A DNA stretch of 64,000 nucleotides from VXLM01 sp034421575 (GCA_034421575.1 DAOUKG010000010.1:14564-78563), one strand, 5' to 3'. Shown: positions 25,657 through 33,894, counted from the first letter of the stretch. Numbers and translations: made by a program. The notes: a model not told the origin generated them from the letters alone.

Positions 25657-27960
25657 ATGGCAATCCAAGCGGAAACACGCGACGACCTGACGGTCGATAC
25701 CAAGAATATCTCGCTGAATATCGGCGGGATGACCTGTGCGGCCTGCGTGAGCCACGTGGAAAATGCCCTGCGCGAGGTTGACGGCGTCGAGTCGTCAGCA
25801 GTGAACCTCGCGACCGAGCGGGCAACGGTCCAGTACACGGCGGACGTTGCCGATGTCGATGACCTTCGATCCGCCATAGAGGACGCGGGATACTCCGTGC
25901 TGGGAGTCGGGACCGACGAGGAGATTTCGGGCAACCCCAGACAGATTGCCGATCTTCGCGGGAAGGCGGCGTTCAGCATCGGGGTATGGCTCTCCATCAT
26001 GGCTCTCATGGCAATCCCCGCCGTGCGCGACGTTCTCCCGTTCAGGCTCGACATCCTTCTGTTCGTCCTCGCGACGCCCGTGCAGTTCTGGGCGGGAAAG
26101 AGGTTCTACGACGGGGCCTGGGGCGCCCTGAAGCGGGGGACGAGCAACATGAACACGCTGATCGCCGTGGGCACTTCGGTGGCGTACGGCTACAGCGTCG
26201 CCGCAACGGTGTTCGACGGCAGGTGGATATTCGCCCACTATGAGGCTGCGACCTTCTTCGAGACCTCGGCCGCAATTATCGCACTCGTGCTGCTCGGCAG
26301 ATATCTCGAAGCGCGAGCCAAGGGCAAAGCCTCGGAAGCCATCAAGGGACTCATGAGCCTGCGACCTGAAACCGCGACGGTCATTCGCGACGGCGATGAA
26401 GTCGATGTCCCAATTGAGGAAGTCGTCGTGGGCGATCTGGTCAGGGTCCTGCCGGGGGAGAGGATACCCGTCGACGGTGAGGTGATCGAGGGATCGACCT
26501 GGGTCGATGAGTCGGTGCTGACGGGCGAGAGCATGCCCGTGGAGAAGACCGAGAACGACGACGTGTACGGCGCGACCGTCAATACAACCGGCAGCGTGAC
26601 GATTCGTGCAACAGGTGTCGGCAAGGATACCGTGCTGGCGCGGATCATCCGGCTGGTCGAAGAGGCGCAGGGATCGAAAGCGCCGATCCAGCGGCTGGCC
26701 GACGTGGTGTCGAGCTACTTCGTTCCGGCGGTCATAGGCATTGCGGCGGCGGTATTCCTGCTCTGGCTGGTAATTGGCCCGTCCCCATCATACGTCTACG
26801 CGATGATCGCGTCGGTCGCCGTGTTGATAATCGCCTGTCCCTGCGCTATGGGACTCGCTACCCCCACAGCCATCATGGTGGGTACAGGGAAGGCCGCGGA
26901 ACAGGGCGTGCTGATTCGAAGCGCCGAGACCCTAGAACGGGCGCATAAGGTCCAAGTCGTCGTGTTCGACAAGACGGGCACGTTGACCAAGGGTGTCCCT
27001 GAGGTGACCGGCATAGTTTCCAAGGGCATCTCCGACGATGAACTCCTGGCGCTTGCAGGCAGGCTTGAGCGTTCCTCCGAGCACCCGGTCGGCAGGGCCA
27101 TTGTGGCCTCCGCCCAGAATCGAGACCTTCCCATAGACGCTTCCGTCACCGACGCCGCTGCACTGCCGGGAATGGGCATCGTCGGACGAATGGAAGGACG
27201 AGAAGTGGCTGTTGGAAATCTCAGGCTCGTTGAGAACCGTGGGTCTGCCATGAATGGCCTCGATGAGGAAGGCGAAGAGATGGCGCGTACCGGCAAGACG
27301 GTGTCGTATGTGGCAGTGGATGGTCAGGTGGTCGGCGTGCTGGCCGTCTCCGATACAGTTAAGGAAGGCGCGGCTGACGCCGTTTCCGCGCTGAAACGGC
27401 AGGGCGTGGAAGTTGCCATGCTCACCGGTGACGGCGAATCGACGGCGGTGGCCGTTGCGCGGTCGCTAGGCATCGACAGCGTGATTGCGAACGTCTTGCC
27501 CGCCGACAAGGCCGAACACGTCGCCAAGTTACAGGCCGATGGAACGGTGGTAGCCATGGTCGGCGACGGCATCAACGACGCGCCCGCCCTCGCGCAGGCG
27601 GACGTGGGAATAGCAGTTGCCACGGGCACCGACATCGCGATGGAGACGGCCGACATCACCCTCATCCGTGGCGATCTCCTGGGAGTTGCGAAGGCAATCG
27701 ACATCAGCAGGAAGACCATGAGGACGGTAAGGCAAAACCTGTTCTGGGCCTTCGCTTACAACGTCGCGCTCATTCCGGTCGCGGCGGGAATCTTGTATCC
27801 GGTCTTCTCGACCAATGGCGTGCCGGCGGCGCTGACTCCGGCCCTGGGTGAGCTTGGTTTCCTGAACCCGATCCTCGCGGCGGGAGCGATGGCCATTAGT
27901 TCCGTCAGCGTGATCGCGAACTCCCTGCGACTCAAACGAACGAACATGGAGGCGTCATGA
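25657..27960 (+). CDS. copA: Copper-exporting P1B-type ATPase CopA
   Basis: A 767-residue membrane pump that exports Cu(I). One N-terminal heavy-metal domain has GMTCAAC (24-30). Eight predicted TM helices include the Cu(I)-selective CPC motif (IIACPCAMGLATPTAIM). The phosphorylation site DKTGTLTKG, the TGES of VLTGESMPVEK, the SSEHPVG nucleotide motif and GDGINDAPALA are all intact. The last TM segment ends with ISSVSVIANSLRLKR. Its stop overlaps the start of the YHS gene (ATGA). Confidence 0.96.
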   Translation: MAIQAETRDDLTVDTKNISLNIGGMTCAACVSHVENALREVDGVESSAVNLATERATVQYTADVADVDDLRSAIEDAGYSVLGVGTDEEISGNPRQIADLRGKAAFSIGVWLSIMALMAIPAVRDVLPFRLDILLFVLATPVQFWAGKRFYDGAWGALKRGTSNMNTLIAVGTSVAYGYSVAATVFDGRWIFAHYEAATFFETSAAIIALVLLGRYLEARAKGKASEAIKGLMSLRPETATVIRDGDEVDVPIEEVVVGDLVRVLPGERIPVDGEVIEGSTWVDESVLTGESMPVEKTENDDVYGATVNTTGSVTIRATGVGKDTVLARIIRLVEEAQGSKAPIQRLADVVSSYFVPAVIGIAAAVFLLWLVIGPSPSYVYAMIASVAVLIIACPCAMGLATPTAIMVGTGKAAEQGVLIRSAETLERAHKVQVVVFDKTGTLTKGVPEVTGIVSKGISDDELLALAGRLERSSEHPVGRAIVASAQNRDLPIDASVTDAAALPGMGIVGRMEGREVAVGNLRLVENRGSAMNGLDEEGEEMARTGKTVSYVAVDGQVVGVLAVSDTVKEGAADAVSALKRQGVEVAMLTGDGESTAVAVARSLGIDSVIANVLPADKAEHVAKLQADGTVVAMVGDGINDAPALAQADVGIAVATGTDIAMETADITLIRGDLLGVAKAIDISRKTMRTVRQNLFWAFAYNVALIPVAAGILYPVFSTNGVPAALTPALGELGFLNPILAAGAMAISSVSVIANSLRLKRTNMEAS

Positions 27961-28157
27961 GAATTCCGCTATTCAGCAGGCCTTCCCCTACAGCCATCGA
28001 CCCCGTTTGCTTCATGAAGGTGAACATGGAAAACCCGAATGGTGGCACTTACACGCACGATGACGTCACGTACTACTTCTGCGCGCCCGGATGCAATCGC
28101 GCCTTTCAAAAGGAGCCGGAAGAGTACCTGTCCGGCCGGAAGAAGATTGATATGTGA
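27957..28157 (+). CDS. YHS-domain protein of the copper operon
   Basis: A 66-residue protein with a complete YHS domain: DPVCFMKV, GGTYTHDDVTYYFCAPGC and FQKEPEEYL. YHS domains bind metals through their Cys residues and occur at the ends of, or beside, copper pumps such as CopA and LpxO/YHS fusions. The start codon overlaps the copA stop, so it is translationally coupled and probably works as a copper carrier or sensor for the pump. This replaces the CopZ chaperone common in such operons. A decayed copy lies at 28963-29154. Confidence 0.88.
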   Translation: MRIPLFSRPSPTAIDPVCFMKVNMENPNGGTYTHDDVTYYFCAPGCNRAFQKEPEEYLSGRKKIDM

Positions 28158-28168
28158 GCCTAACCGCG

Positions 28169-28279
28169 TTAATCGGGTTGGGGTAACGTCTTTGGGTAGG
28201 TATCCTCTAACAGGCGGAGGGCAACAAGCGCTGGCTGTTCGGAATGGTTGTACTCGTTGAGTTCGTCGAGGGAGGTCAT
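28169..28279 (-). CDS. Tiny reading frame coupled to vapC (possible remnant)
   Basis: A 36-residue frame begins at ATG 28279, overlapping the vapC stop as ATGA, and ends TAA at 28169. It reads MTSLDELNEYNHSEQPALV and goes on to RLLEDTYPK. The phrase EYNHSEQPAL resembles, from memory, the N-terminal region of type I restriction HsdR proteins, so it may be what is left of a larger neighbour. It could also be chance. No other restriction gene is near. Confidence 0.35.
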   Translation of the reverse strand: MTSLDELNEYNHSEQPALVALRLLEDTYPKTLPQPD

Positions 28280-28674
28280 GGAGACCGGCACAGTTCGGGG
28301 AAGTAGGAGGAAAAGAACCCTCTATCCCGCGTCAGGAATACGTCTGCGACCGCCATGGCATGGGCGCCGATAAGAAAGTCGGCGATTATCCGATTCCGAG
28401 GCCCGCCGGCTGCACGGTATCGCTTCCACCGCAACCCCGCCTCGAAGGCGATCGAGGAGTCGATTGGCGAGAGGGTGGCGCCCAATTCCAGCAGCGCGCT
28501 ATCCAGCGCGGCCCGGTCCCGGAACGCAGGAACGAGTTCCGCGTACACGACATCGCTGACGATAATCGCTCCGGCGTCGTAGGCGGCGACCAAGCGCTTC
28601 TTCGATTGGGGGCCATGCTGGTCGCTGGCAGTGAATATATCCAAAAGCACGTTAGCATCGACGGCGGTTATCAT
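28276..28674 (-). CDS. vapC: VapC-type toxin, PIN-domain ribonuclease
   Basis: A 132-residue PIN-domain protein with the acidic active site intact: Asp6 (AVDANVLLD), Glu46 (YAELVPA), Asp99 (IIADFLIGAHA) and Asp117 (LTRDRGFF). VapC toxins cut tRNA or rRNA when their antitoxin is lost. The gene starts inside the last codons of vapB (4-bp overlap), the standard antitoxin-first layout. It lies between the YHS gene and its decayed copy. Confidence 0.92.
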   Translation of the reverse strand: MITAVDANVLLDIFTASDQHGPQSKKRLVAAYDAGAIIVSDVVYAELVPAFRDRAALDSALLELGATLSPIDSSIAFEAGLRWKRYRAAGGPRNRIIADFLIGAHAMAVADVFLTRDRGFFSSYFPELCRSP

Positions 28675-28901
28675 CTTCCCCGGATCTCTTCGATATAGTC
28701 ATCGACGCTAACACCCTCGCCGAGCGCGTCCTTGCCGAGGATCCCGTACACACGGTCCACAGGGTGCTCTGCCGCCGTTCGCTTGCGGATGAGCAGTCCC
28801 TGCTCCGTTGGGCTGATCTCCACCTCGACGTTGCGGTTCATCCCAAACCGCTCCCTCAGATGCTTAGGAATGGTTATCTGGCCCCGCTCGGAGATTTTCA
28901 T
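28671..28901 (-). CDS. vapB: VapB-type antitoxin, AbrB/MazE (SpoVT) DNA-binding fold
   Basis: A 76-residue antitoxin. The N-terminal swapped-hairpin DNA-binding domain reads MKISERGQITIPKHLRERFG, and the C-terminal part (VYGILGKDALGEGVSVDDYI) is the usual toxin-binding tail. GAGGAAACC precedes the ATG. It should neutralise VapC and repress its own promoter through the dyad just upstream. Confidence 0.9.
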   Translation of the reverse strand: MKISERGQITIPKHLRERFGMNRNVEVEISPTEQGLLIRKRTAAEHPVDRVYGILGKDALGEGVSVDDYIEEIRGR

Positions 28902-28911
28902 GGTTTCCTCA

Positions 28912-28940
28912 GTATGAATAGCAGATACATAAAATCATAC
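28912..28940 (-). promoter_or_regulatory. Possible VapB operator dyad
   Basis: GTATGA and TCATAC form an interrupted palindrome directly upstream of vapB, in an AT-rich stretch where its promoter must lie. AbrB-fold antitoxins bind such dyads. Confidence 0.4.
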
Positions 28941-28962
28941 TACCTGTGACATACACACGCAA

Positions 28963-29154
28963 CCGCTATCCAGCAAGCCTTCCCTTACAGCCATCGACCC
29001 CGTTTACGCGATGAAGGTGAACATCGAAAACCTGAATGGCGGCACCTACACACACGATGACGTCACGTACTACTTCTGCGCGCCCGGATGCAATCGCGCC
29101 TTTCAAAAGGAGCCGGAAGAGTACCTGTGCGGCCGGAAGAAGATAGACATATAA
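28963..29154 (+). pseudogene. Decayed duplicate of the YHS gene
   Basis: These 192 bases align without gaps to 27966-28157, the YHS gene minus its first three codons, with 17 differences by my count (about 91% identity). The frame is open to a TAA, but there is no start codon at the matching place and the sequence upstream is unrelated. The copy has lost the first YHS Cys: DPVCFMK became DPVYAMK. It gained a Cys near the end (YLCGRKK for YLSGRKK). From the internal ATG only a truncated domain could be made. Confidence 0.85.
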
Positions 29155-29180
29155 GCCGGTCCCCTCTTGTCGATCAAAGA

Positions 29181-29309
29181 GGGTGTTTCCGAAGTGTCTT
29201 TTGGGACATCAAAGGATGAATATCACCCGTTCGCCCTGAGCCTGTCGAAGGGCAGTTCATGGTTCGACAAGCTCACCACGAACGGGGTTCACAAACTTCG
29301 GTAACACCC
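29181..29309. repeat. MITE-like palindromic element (family R1) with terminal inverted repeats
   Basis: A 129-bp element. GGGTGTTTCCGAAGT (29181-29195) and ACTTCGGTAACACCC (29295-29309) are 15-bp terminal inverted repeats with one mismatch. The core has CCGTTCGCCCTGAGCCTGTC and, inverted, GACAAGCTCACCACGAACGG, as in the element at 5049-5159 but with different ends. It has no coding capacity. Confidence 0.85.
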
Positions 29310-29419
29310 ACCAAGATTGGGATTCCCTCCGATTCGGACAAGACTCAGAGCCTTCGTTTAGGCCCCAAAAGCTTGCTGGGGATGGCAGCAGCGGGGGGTC
29401 TCGAATATCATAGGCTCCC

Positions 29420-30562
29420 ATGAAGATCACAAACGTCACCGTCCACCTCGTTCAGGCCCCCGGTGTGAAACGACTCTTCGACCTCGTGCTGCTTCCGGGA
29501 ATGAGGCGAGATCGTTGGAAGCATGAACTCGTCTCAGTCGAGTCCGGCGTCATGCCGGTGATGCGTGTAGAGACCGACGAGGGCATCGTGGGTGTGTGTA
29601 CCGCCGAGGCGGGGTCCTCGGTCGACCTGACTTCGGCCTCGCTGGAGCAGCTCCGACATCTCGTGGTGGGTAAGGACCCGCTTGACCGAGAGCGTCTCTA
29701 CCAGATGCTGCACACTGGCTCTCGCTGGGTGTACCAGCCGCCGGGATGGCTGGGCGCGTTCGACAACTGCCTCTGGGACATCCTCGGCAAGGCCGCAGGA
29801 CTGCCTGTGTATTCGCTTATTGGCCGCGTTCGTGAAAAGGCGCCGGTCTACATGAACATCCGGGGCGATACGAAGGATGAGGCAGCCGACGATGCCCGTA
29901 GTGCAGTCGCCGAAGGCTTCACGGCGGTCAAGGACCACTTCTACCATTCGGTGCGGGAGAACCTCCAGTGGTTCGAGGCCGTCCGTAACGCCGTCGGCCC
30001 CGACATAGAAATCATGCACGACGCCGTCGGAATCTATACGTTCGAGGAGGCGCTGCGCGTTGGACGGGCGCTGGAGGCATTGGACTACCGCTGGTTCGAG
30101 GAGCCGCTGCCCGACCGCCAGCACAACAAGCTGAAAGCCCTCTGCGATGCTCTCGACATCCCTATTCTCGGTCCCGAGATGATGATGAACGATGTCGACC
30201 TGCAGGCCCAGTGGCTAGTCTCCGGGGCCGTGGACATGGTCCGGGCCAACGCGCGACACGGTACCACCGCGATCCTCAAGCTCGCCCACCTCGCCGAGCT
30301 GCACGGCGCAAGCATCGAGTTGAACGGCTACGGCGGCCTGTACGGGCTCGTCCATGCCCATCTGCTCGCGTCGATTTCAAATACCGGCTACTACGAGACC
30401 TTCGGCGAATTCCGGGGGCACAGCGAGCGATCTTCGACCGAGATCGGTATGCTAAACCCTCTCGAAGTCGTCGACGGCCACGTCGCCCCACCTTCTGGCC
30501 CCGGCTGGGGCGCGGAGTGGGACTGGGACTACTTCCACAAGAGGGTCGTCGGGGAACTGTAG
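29420..30562 (+). CDS. Enolase-superfamily sugar-acid dehydratase (mandelate racemase/galactonate dehydratase-like)
   Basis: A 380-residue enzyme of the MR/MLE subgroup. The N-terminal capping domain runs to about residue 125 and a TIM barrel follows. Metal ligands are the Asp in EIMHDAVG, the second Glu of WFEEPLP and the Glu of ILGPEMMM. TAVKDHFYH near the barrel start provides the usual Lys and a His instead of KxK. Such enzymes dehydrate sugar acids to 2-keto-3-deoxy acids. A KDG-kinase-like gene (31999) and a DapA/KDG-aldolase-like gene (37854) nearby support this. Expansion of this superfamily is a known trait of SAR202 genomes. Exact substrate unknown. Confidence 0.85.
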   Translation: MKITNVTVHLVQAPGVKRLFDLVLLPGMRRDRWKHELVSVESGVMPVMRVETDEGIVGVCTAEAGSSVDLTSASLEQLRHLVVGKDPLDRERLYQMLHTGSRWVYQPPGWLGAFDNCLWDILGKAAGLPVYSLIGRVREKAPVYMNIRGDTKDEAADDARSAVAEGFTAVKDHFYHSVRENLQWFEAVRNAVGPDIEIMHDAVGIYTFEEALRVGRALEALDYRWFEEPLPDRQHNKLKALCDALDIPILGPEMMMNDVDLQAQWLVSGAVDMVRANARHGTTAILKLAHLAELHGASIELNGYGGLYGLVHAHLLASISNTGYYETFGEFRGHSERSSTEIGMLNPLEVVDGHVAPPSGPGWGAEWDWDYFHKRVVGEL

Positions 30563-30607
30563 TGGCCGCTCCCAACCACGCCGGTATATGCCCATCAACC
30601 TCATCCT

Positions 30608-31096
30608 ATGACTGAAAAACATGCGCGCATAAGACACTCGCTCTTGGTCCCCTTGATTCTACTCCTTGCATGTGGAGGAGGCGGGGATGAGTTGGGCGAA
30701 TGGAATATCTCCGTTCAGAGCGTGGGCACCAGCATACTGACCTACCACGCCGGCCAGGATGTCCTGCTCTCGATTACCTGCAACGAAAAAGGCTTTCGCG
30801 CTGCCATCCACACCAACATCCATTCGGACTTCAGAAGTGTGTTGCACCCGGTGACGATCAAGTTCGACGACGATGAACCGATCGAACATCTCTGGAACTA
30901 CTACCACTTCGCCGAATCCGGCTTCTACAAGACCAGCATAGTCGCCAACGAACCCAACGCGTTCATCTCACAGCTATTGGACGCCAATCGATTGACGGTC
31001 AATATCGCGGTAACGGAGACTGACTCAGTTCCGGCAACGTGGGACTACGTGGGAGGCTTCTCAATTGCATACGAGGCCGTCAAGCGGCAATGCTGA
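30608..31096 (+). CDS. Lipoprotein resembling VasI/TagO
   Basis: A 162-residue predicted lipoprotein with a short signal (SLLVPLILLLAC, then GGGG). The mature domain has SITCNEKGFRAAIH, VTIKFDDDEPIEHLWNYY, FISQLLDANRLTVNIAV and a late YVGGFSIAYEA. This order of motifs (Cys-containing strand, paired acidic FDD, the I.QLL.A.RL.V helix-strand, final glycine strand) resembles the VasI/TagO family linked with type VI secretion. No type VI secretion gene is in the window and the taxon is not expected to have one, so the role is open. Confidence 0.6.
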   Translation: MTEKHARIRHSLLVPLILLLACGGGGDELGEWNISVQSVGTSILTYHAGQDVLLSITCNEKGFRAAIHTNIHSDFRSVLHPVTIKFDDDEPIEHLWNYYHFAESGFYKTSIVANEPNAFISQLLDANRLTVNIAVTETDSVPATWDYVGGFSIAYEAVKRQC

Positions 31097-31115
31097 ATGG
31101 TGATCTCAGAGACCA

Positions 31116-31871
31116 TTACCCCAACAGCCAGCTCTTGAAGTAGCGAGGGGCCCAGCGCCGGGACAGGTGCATTATCTTGCTGGAGTAGGACGACTGGGGC
31201 GGGACCATTTCCGCCGTCATCCACGCCTCCGCCGCCTCGATGGTGGGCACCTCGATCACGTATGCGCGATGCCAATCGGCCTGTGGCGCGATCAGTTGGA
31301 ACGCCTCGATACGGATCAGCCCGTGCTCACGGGCTACGGACTTCATAAGCTCCCGGTGCTCGGTGTCGCCGCGCTCTCTGTCCGGCGTGAGAATGGCCTC
31401 CGGAAGCATTCGCGCGAACTCCAGGACGACATAGCTGTCTCGGTCAACGTCAAGGGGCGGCACTTTGGCAGGATCGTATGGAGACACCGCCTCTTCTTCG
31501 GTACGCGGCTGAGTCACCCAATCGTTGAAGTACTCTATCGCGAACCTGCGCGCCAGGTGGTACTCATAGAACCCGTAGGTGCCGTAAGGAGGAGCCATCT
31601 CCGCCTCGATCCACGCCTCAGCGCCTTCGAGGTCTGGAAATTCGAGCACCCAGAAGCGCTCCCAGGACTGCTTCGCCCCCATGAGCCTGAATCCCTCCAG
31701 GGTCTTCATGCCGTGGGTGTGGGCGACATCGAGCATAAGCTCGACGTGCTGCCTACTATAGTCGTCCTGCTGGGCCTTGGTGAGGGTGTGCCAGGACGGG
31801 AGCCTGCCTCCCTTGAAGAGGACGACTACGCTCTCCATGCTCGATTGATTGTCACCCGTTCCGAATGGCAT
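31116..31871 (-). CDS. Protein with two tandem EthD/dimeric alpha-beta barrel-like domains
   Basis: A 251-residue protein made of two homologous halves of about 100 residues. Half 1 has ESVVVLFKGGRLP, GMKTLEGFRLMG, WERFWVLEFPDLEGAEAWIE and AEMAPPYGTY; half 2 has DSYVVLEFARMLP, GLIRIEAFQLI, WHRAYVIEVPTIEAAEAWMT and AEMVPPQSSY. The pattern fits stress-responsive A/B-barrel or EthD-like folds, where two domains form one barrel. GGAGG six bases before ATG 31871 sets the start; reading remains open to 32033 but would run into the divergent kinase gene. No function can be assigned. Confidence 0.7.
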   Translation of the reverse strand: MPFGTGDNQSSMESVVVLFKGGRLPSWHTLTKAQQDDYSRQHVELMLDVAHTHGMKTLEGFRLMGAKQSWERFWVLEFPDLEGAEAWIEAEMAPPYGTYGFYEYHLARRFAIEYFNDWVTQPRTEEEAVSPYDPAKVPPLDVDRDSYVVLEFARMLPEAILTPDRERGDTEHRELMKSVAREHGLIRIEAFQLIAPQADWHRAYVIEVPTIEAAEAWMTAEMVPPQSSYSSKIMHLSRRWAPRYFKSWLLG

Positions 31872-31998
31872 AACTGCCTCCGTGTGAATACTCGTGTCTG
31901 ACAGAGTGTACCGCAGCATGGCCGGGAATGAATACTTCCTTTGGTGCGAAATCGAGTCCGGCCATACGCCGAGTATCGCGCTCTGATACGATTGCGCC

Positions 31999-32949
31999 AT
32001 GCCCGATATCGTGTCCATTGGCGAGTGCTTCATCGAGTTCTTTACCTACGAGACGCTTCACGCGGAGGCAGAATGGGAGCTCGTATACTCCGGCGACACC
32101 TTTAACGTCGTGGCGATGGCGAACGGACTCGGCACGTCCTGCGGCTATGTCACGCGAGTCAGCGACGACCCCTGGGGCGACTACCTGCTGGAGGAGTGGC
32201 GAAAGAGGGGCATCGACACGACCCACGCCAGGCAGGTGCGGGCCTTCAATGCCGTGGAGTTCTCGTCGTCCGAGCCGGTCGGTGAGGGATCGAAGGTCGT
32301 CTACCGCAAGGGCGCTGCCGCGAGCACCATGACGCCCGGCGATATCGACCCCACCTACATCTCCAATGCGAAGATCCTGCACGTGAGCGGCATATCGCAG
32401 GGCATCTCGCGTTCCTGCCGCGAGACGGTCTCGAAGGCGGTCAAGATCGCCCACGAGGCCGGGGGCCTCGTCTCCTACGACACCAATCTGCGCGTCAACC
32501 TCTGGGATTCCATGGCCGAGGCGCGAGAGGCCATGGACGAGCTTCTGCCATACATCGACATCGTCACACCGAGCTTTCCCCATGAGCCGGCCGCGTTGAT
32601 CGGCCTTGACACGGAGCTTGAGGTCATCGACTGGTTCCTCGAACGCGGTGTCGGTACAGTCGGCCTGAAGTGCGGCGCGGAGGGCGCATGGGTTGGAACT
32701 CCGAACGAGACCGTCCGCATACCGAGCGTCGCGCCCCGCGGCCTGCTGCACACGAGCGGCGCGGGTGACACGTTTGTCGGAGGCCTGCTGCACTGCATCG
32801 CCAGCGGGATGGACGCCGTCGAGGGAGCGCGATGGGGCGTCGGCTGTGCCGGACTCAAAGTGGGAGGACCCAGCATCGAAGCCCAGCCGGCCCGCGAGGA
32901 AGTCCTCGATGTCCTGGACTCGGTGCGGGTCGAGAGGGTCTCCCGATAA
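31999..32949 (+). CDS. PfkB-family sugar kinase, 2-keto-3-deoxygluconate kinase-like
   Basis: A 316-residue kinase. N-terminal VSIGECFIEFF, the substrate/lid region YSGDTFNVVAMANGLG, the VSYDTNLRVNLWDS motif of KdgK-type kinases and the catalytic anion-hole motif TSGAGDTFVGG are present. It should phosphorylate a keto-deoxy sugar acid such as KDG with ATP. The upstream dehydratase and the aldolase-like protein at 37.9 kb support an Entner-Doudoroff-type role. The amidohydrolase gene follows after 37 bp and is probably cotranscribed. Confidence 0.85.
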   Translation: MPDIVSIGECFIEFFTYETLHAEAEWELVYSGDTFNVVAMANGLGTSCGYVTRVSDDPWGDYLLEEWRKRGIDTTHARQVRAFNAVEFSSSEPVGEGSKVVYRKGAAASTMTPGDIDPTYISNAKILHVSGISQGISRSCRETVSKAVKIAHEAGGLVSYDTNLRVNLWDSMAEAREAMDELLPYIDIVTPSFPHEPAALIGLDTELEVIDWFLERGVGTVGLKCGAEGAWVGTPNETVRIPSVAPRGLLHTSGAGDTFVGGLLHCIASGMDAVEGARWGVGCAGLKVGGPSIEAQPAREEVLDVLDSVRVERVSR

Positions 32950-32986
32950 GTTACAATGCCGGACGAAGACGACTGAGGTCACGCGC

Positions 32987-33805
32987 ATGATTATTGACTC
33001 ACACCTCCATGTTTACGCCGACGACGAGAGCCTCTTTCCCTACGTCGCCGGGGGCAAGCCTGCCCGGCCCGCATCGGTGGAATACCTGCTTCCCCTGATG
33101 GACGAGGCGGGCGTGGACAAGGCAGTCATCGTGCAGCCGCGTGTCTACTCGTGGGACAACCGGTATCTCGCGCACTGCGTCGAGCGTTTCCCGGAACGTT
33201 TCACCGCCCTCGGACTGGTCGATCCGACATCTTCCGACGGTCCCGACCGGCTGGAGGAACTGGTCCGCGAGCACCGGTTCTCCGGCCTCCGGCTCGAACT
33301 TGGCTGGGAGGACGACCTCGACGCCTTCCACGGCAGGGACCGGTGGCCCCTGTGGGAGCGCGCGCAGGAACTGGGAGCCGCGTTCGGCATCCTGGGATCG
33401 GCCAAGGACCACTCCTGCGTCGAGCCTATGGCGGCGATGTTTCCCGGAGTAAACATCCTGCTCGACCACCTGGGAGGCCTGCCCCTCGACCCTGAGCAGC
33501 AGAAATCGCTGATAGAGGCGACGTTGCGGCTGGCTCGATACCCAAACGTGTACGTCAAAGTATCGAACCTGCAGGGCAAGTCGAGTGAGCCTTACCCCTT
33601 CCGCGACACCTACGAACTAGCCAGCCGGATCTATGACGCGTACGGCCCTCAGCGGCTCATGTGGGGGACGGACTTCCCCGGCGTGATGCTCAAATGCGGC
33701 TACGCCAACGCCGTGGAACTCGTCCGCACTCACCTGCCCTTCCTGACCGAAGAAGACAAGGAGTGGGTTCTTCACAAGACGTCTGAAATGGTGTTCAGAT
33801 TCTAG
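32987..33805 (+). CDS. Amidohydrolase 2-family protein (sugar lactonase-like)
   Basis: A 272-residue TIM-barrel metal hydrolase. It begins MIIDSHLHVYADDES with the HxH metal pair, then has AVIVQPRVYSWDNRYL, LRLELGWED, INILLDHLGGLPL (His ligand) and the late MWGTDFPG (Asp ligand). These match the PF04909 group that includes fuconolactonase, rhamnonolactonase and 2-pyrone-4,6-dicarboxylate lactonase. With dehydratase and kinase genes beside it, sugar-acid lactone hydrolysis is the best guess. ATG 32987 is set by the HxH motif two residues on. Confidence 0.82.
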   Translation: MIIDSHLHVYADDESLFPYVAGGKPARPASVEYLLPLMDEAGVDKAVIVQPRVYSWDNRYLAHCVERFPERFTALGLVDPTSSDGPDRLEELVREHRFSGLRLELGWEDDLDAFHGRDRWPLWERAQELGAAFGILGSAKDHSCVEPMAAMFPGVNILLDHLGGLPLDPEQQKSLIEATLRLARYPNVYVKVSNLQGKSSEPYPFRDTYELASRIYDAYGPQRLMWGTDFPGVMLKCGYANAVELVRTHLPFLTEEDKEWVLHKTSEMVFRF

Positions 33806-33867
33806 TGCAGGTGCATTGCAACAGCGGCGCAATCCCCTCAATTCAACAGCATAAGGTTGATCTTGGT

Positions 33868-33894
33868 CGTCATTCCCGCGAACGCGGGAATCCA
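33868..33894. repeat. Short palindromic repeat, family R3 (uninterrupted)
   Basis: CGTCATTCCCGCGAA is followed by CGCGGGAATCCA, a 27-bp palindrome. A second uninterrupted copy lies at 56582-56608 and an interrupted one at 63727-63780. Confidence 0.8.
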
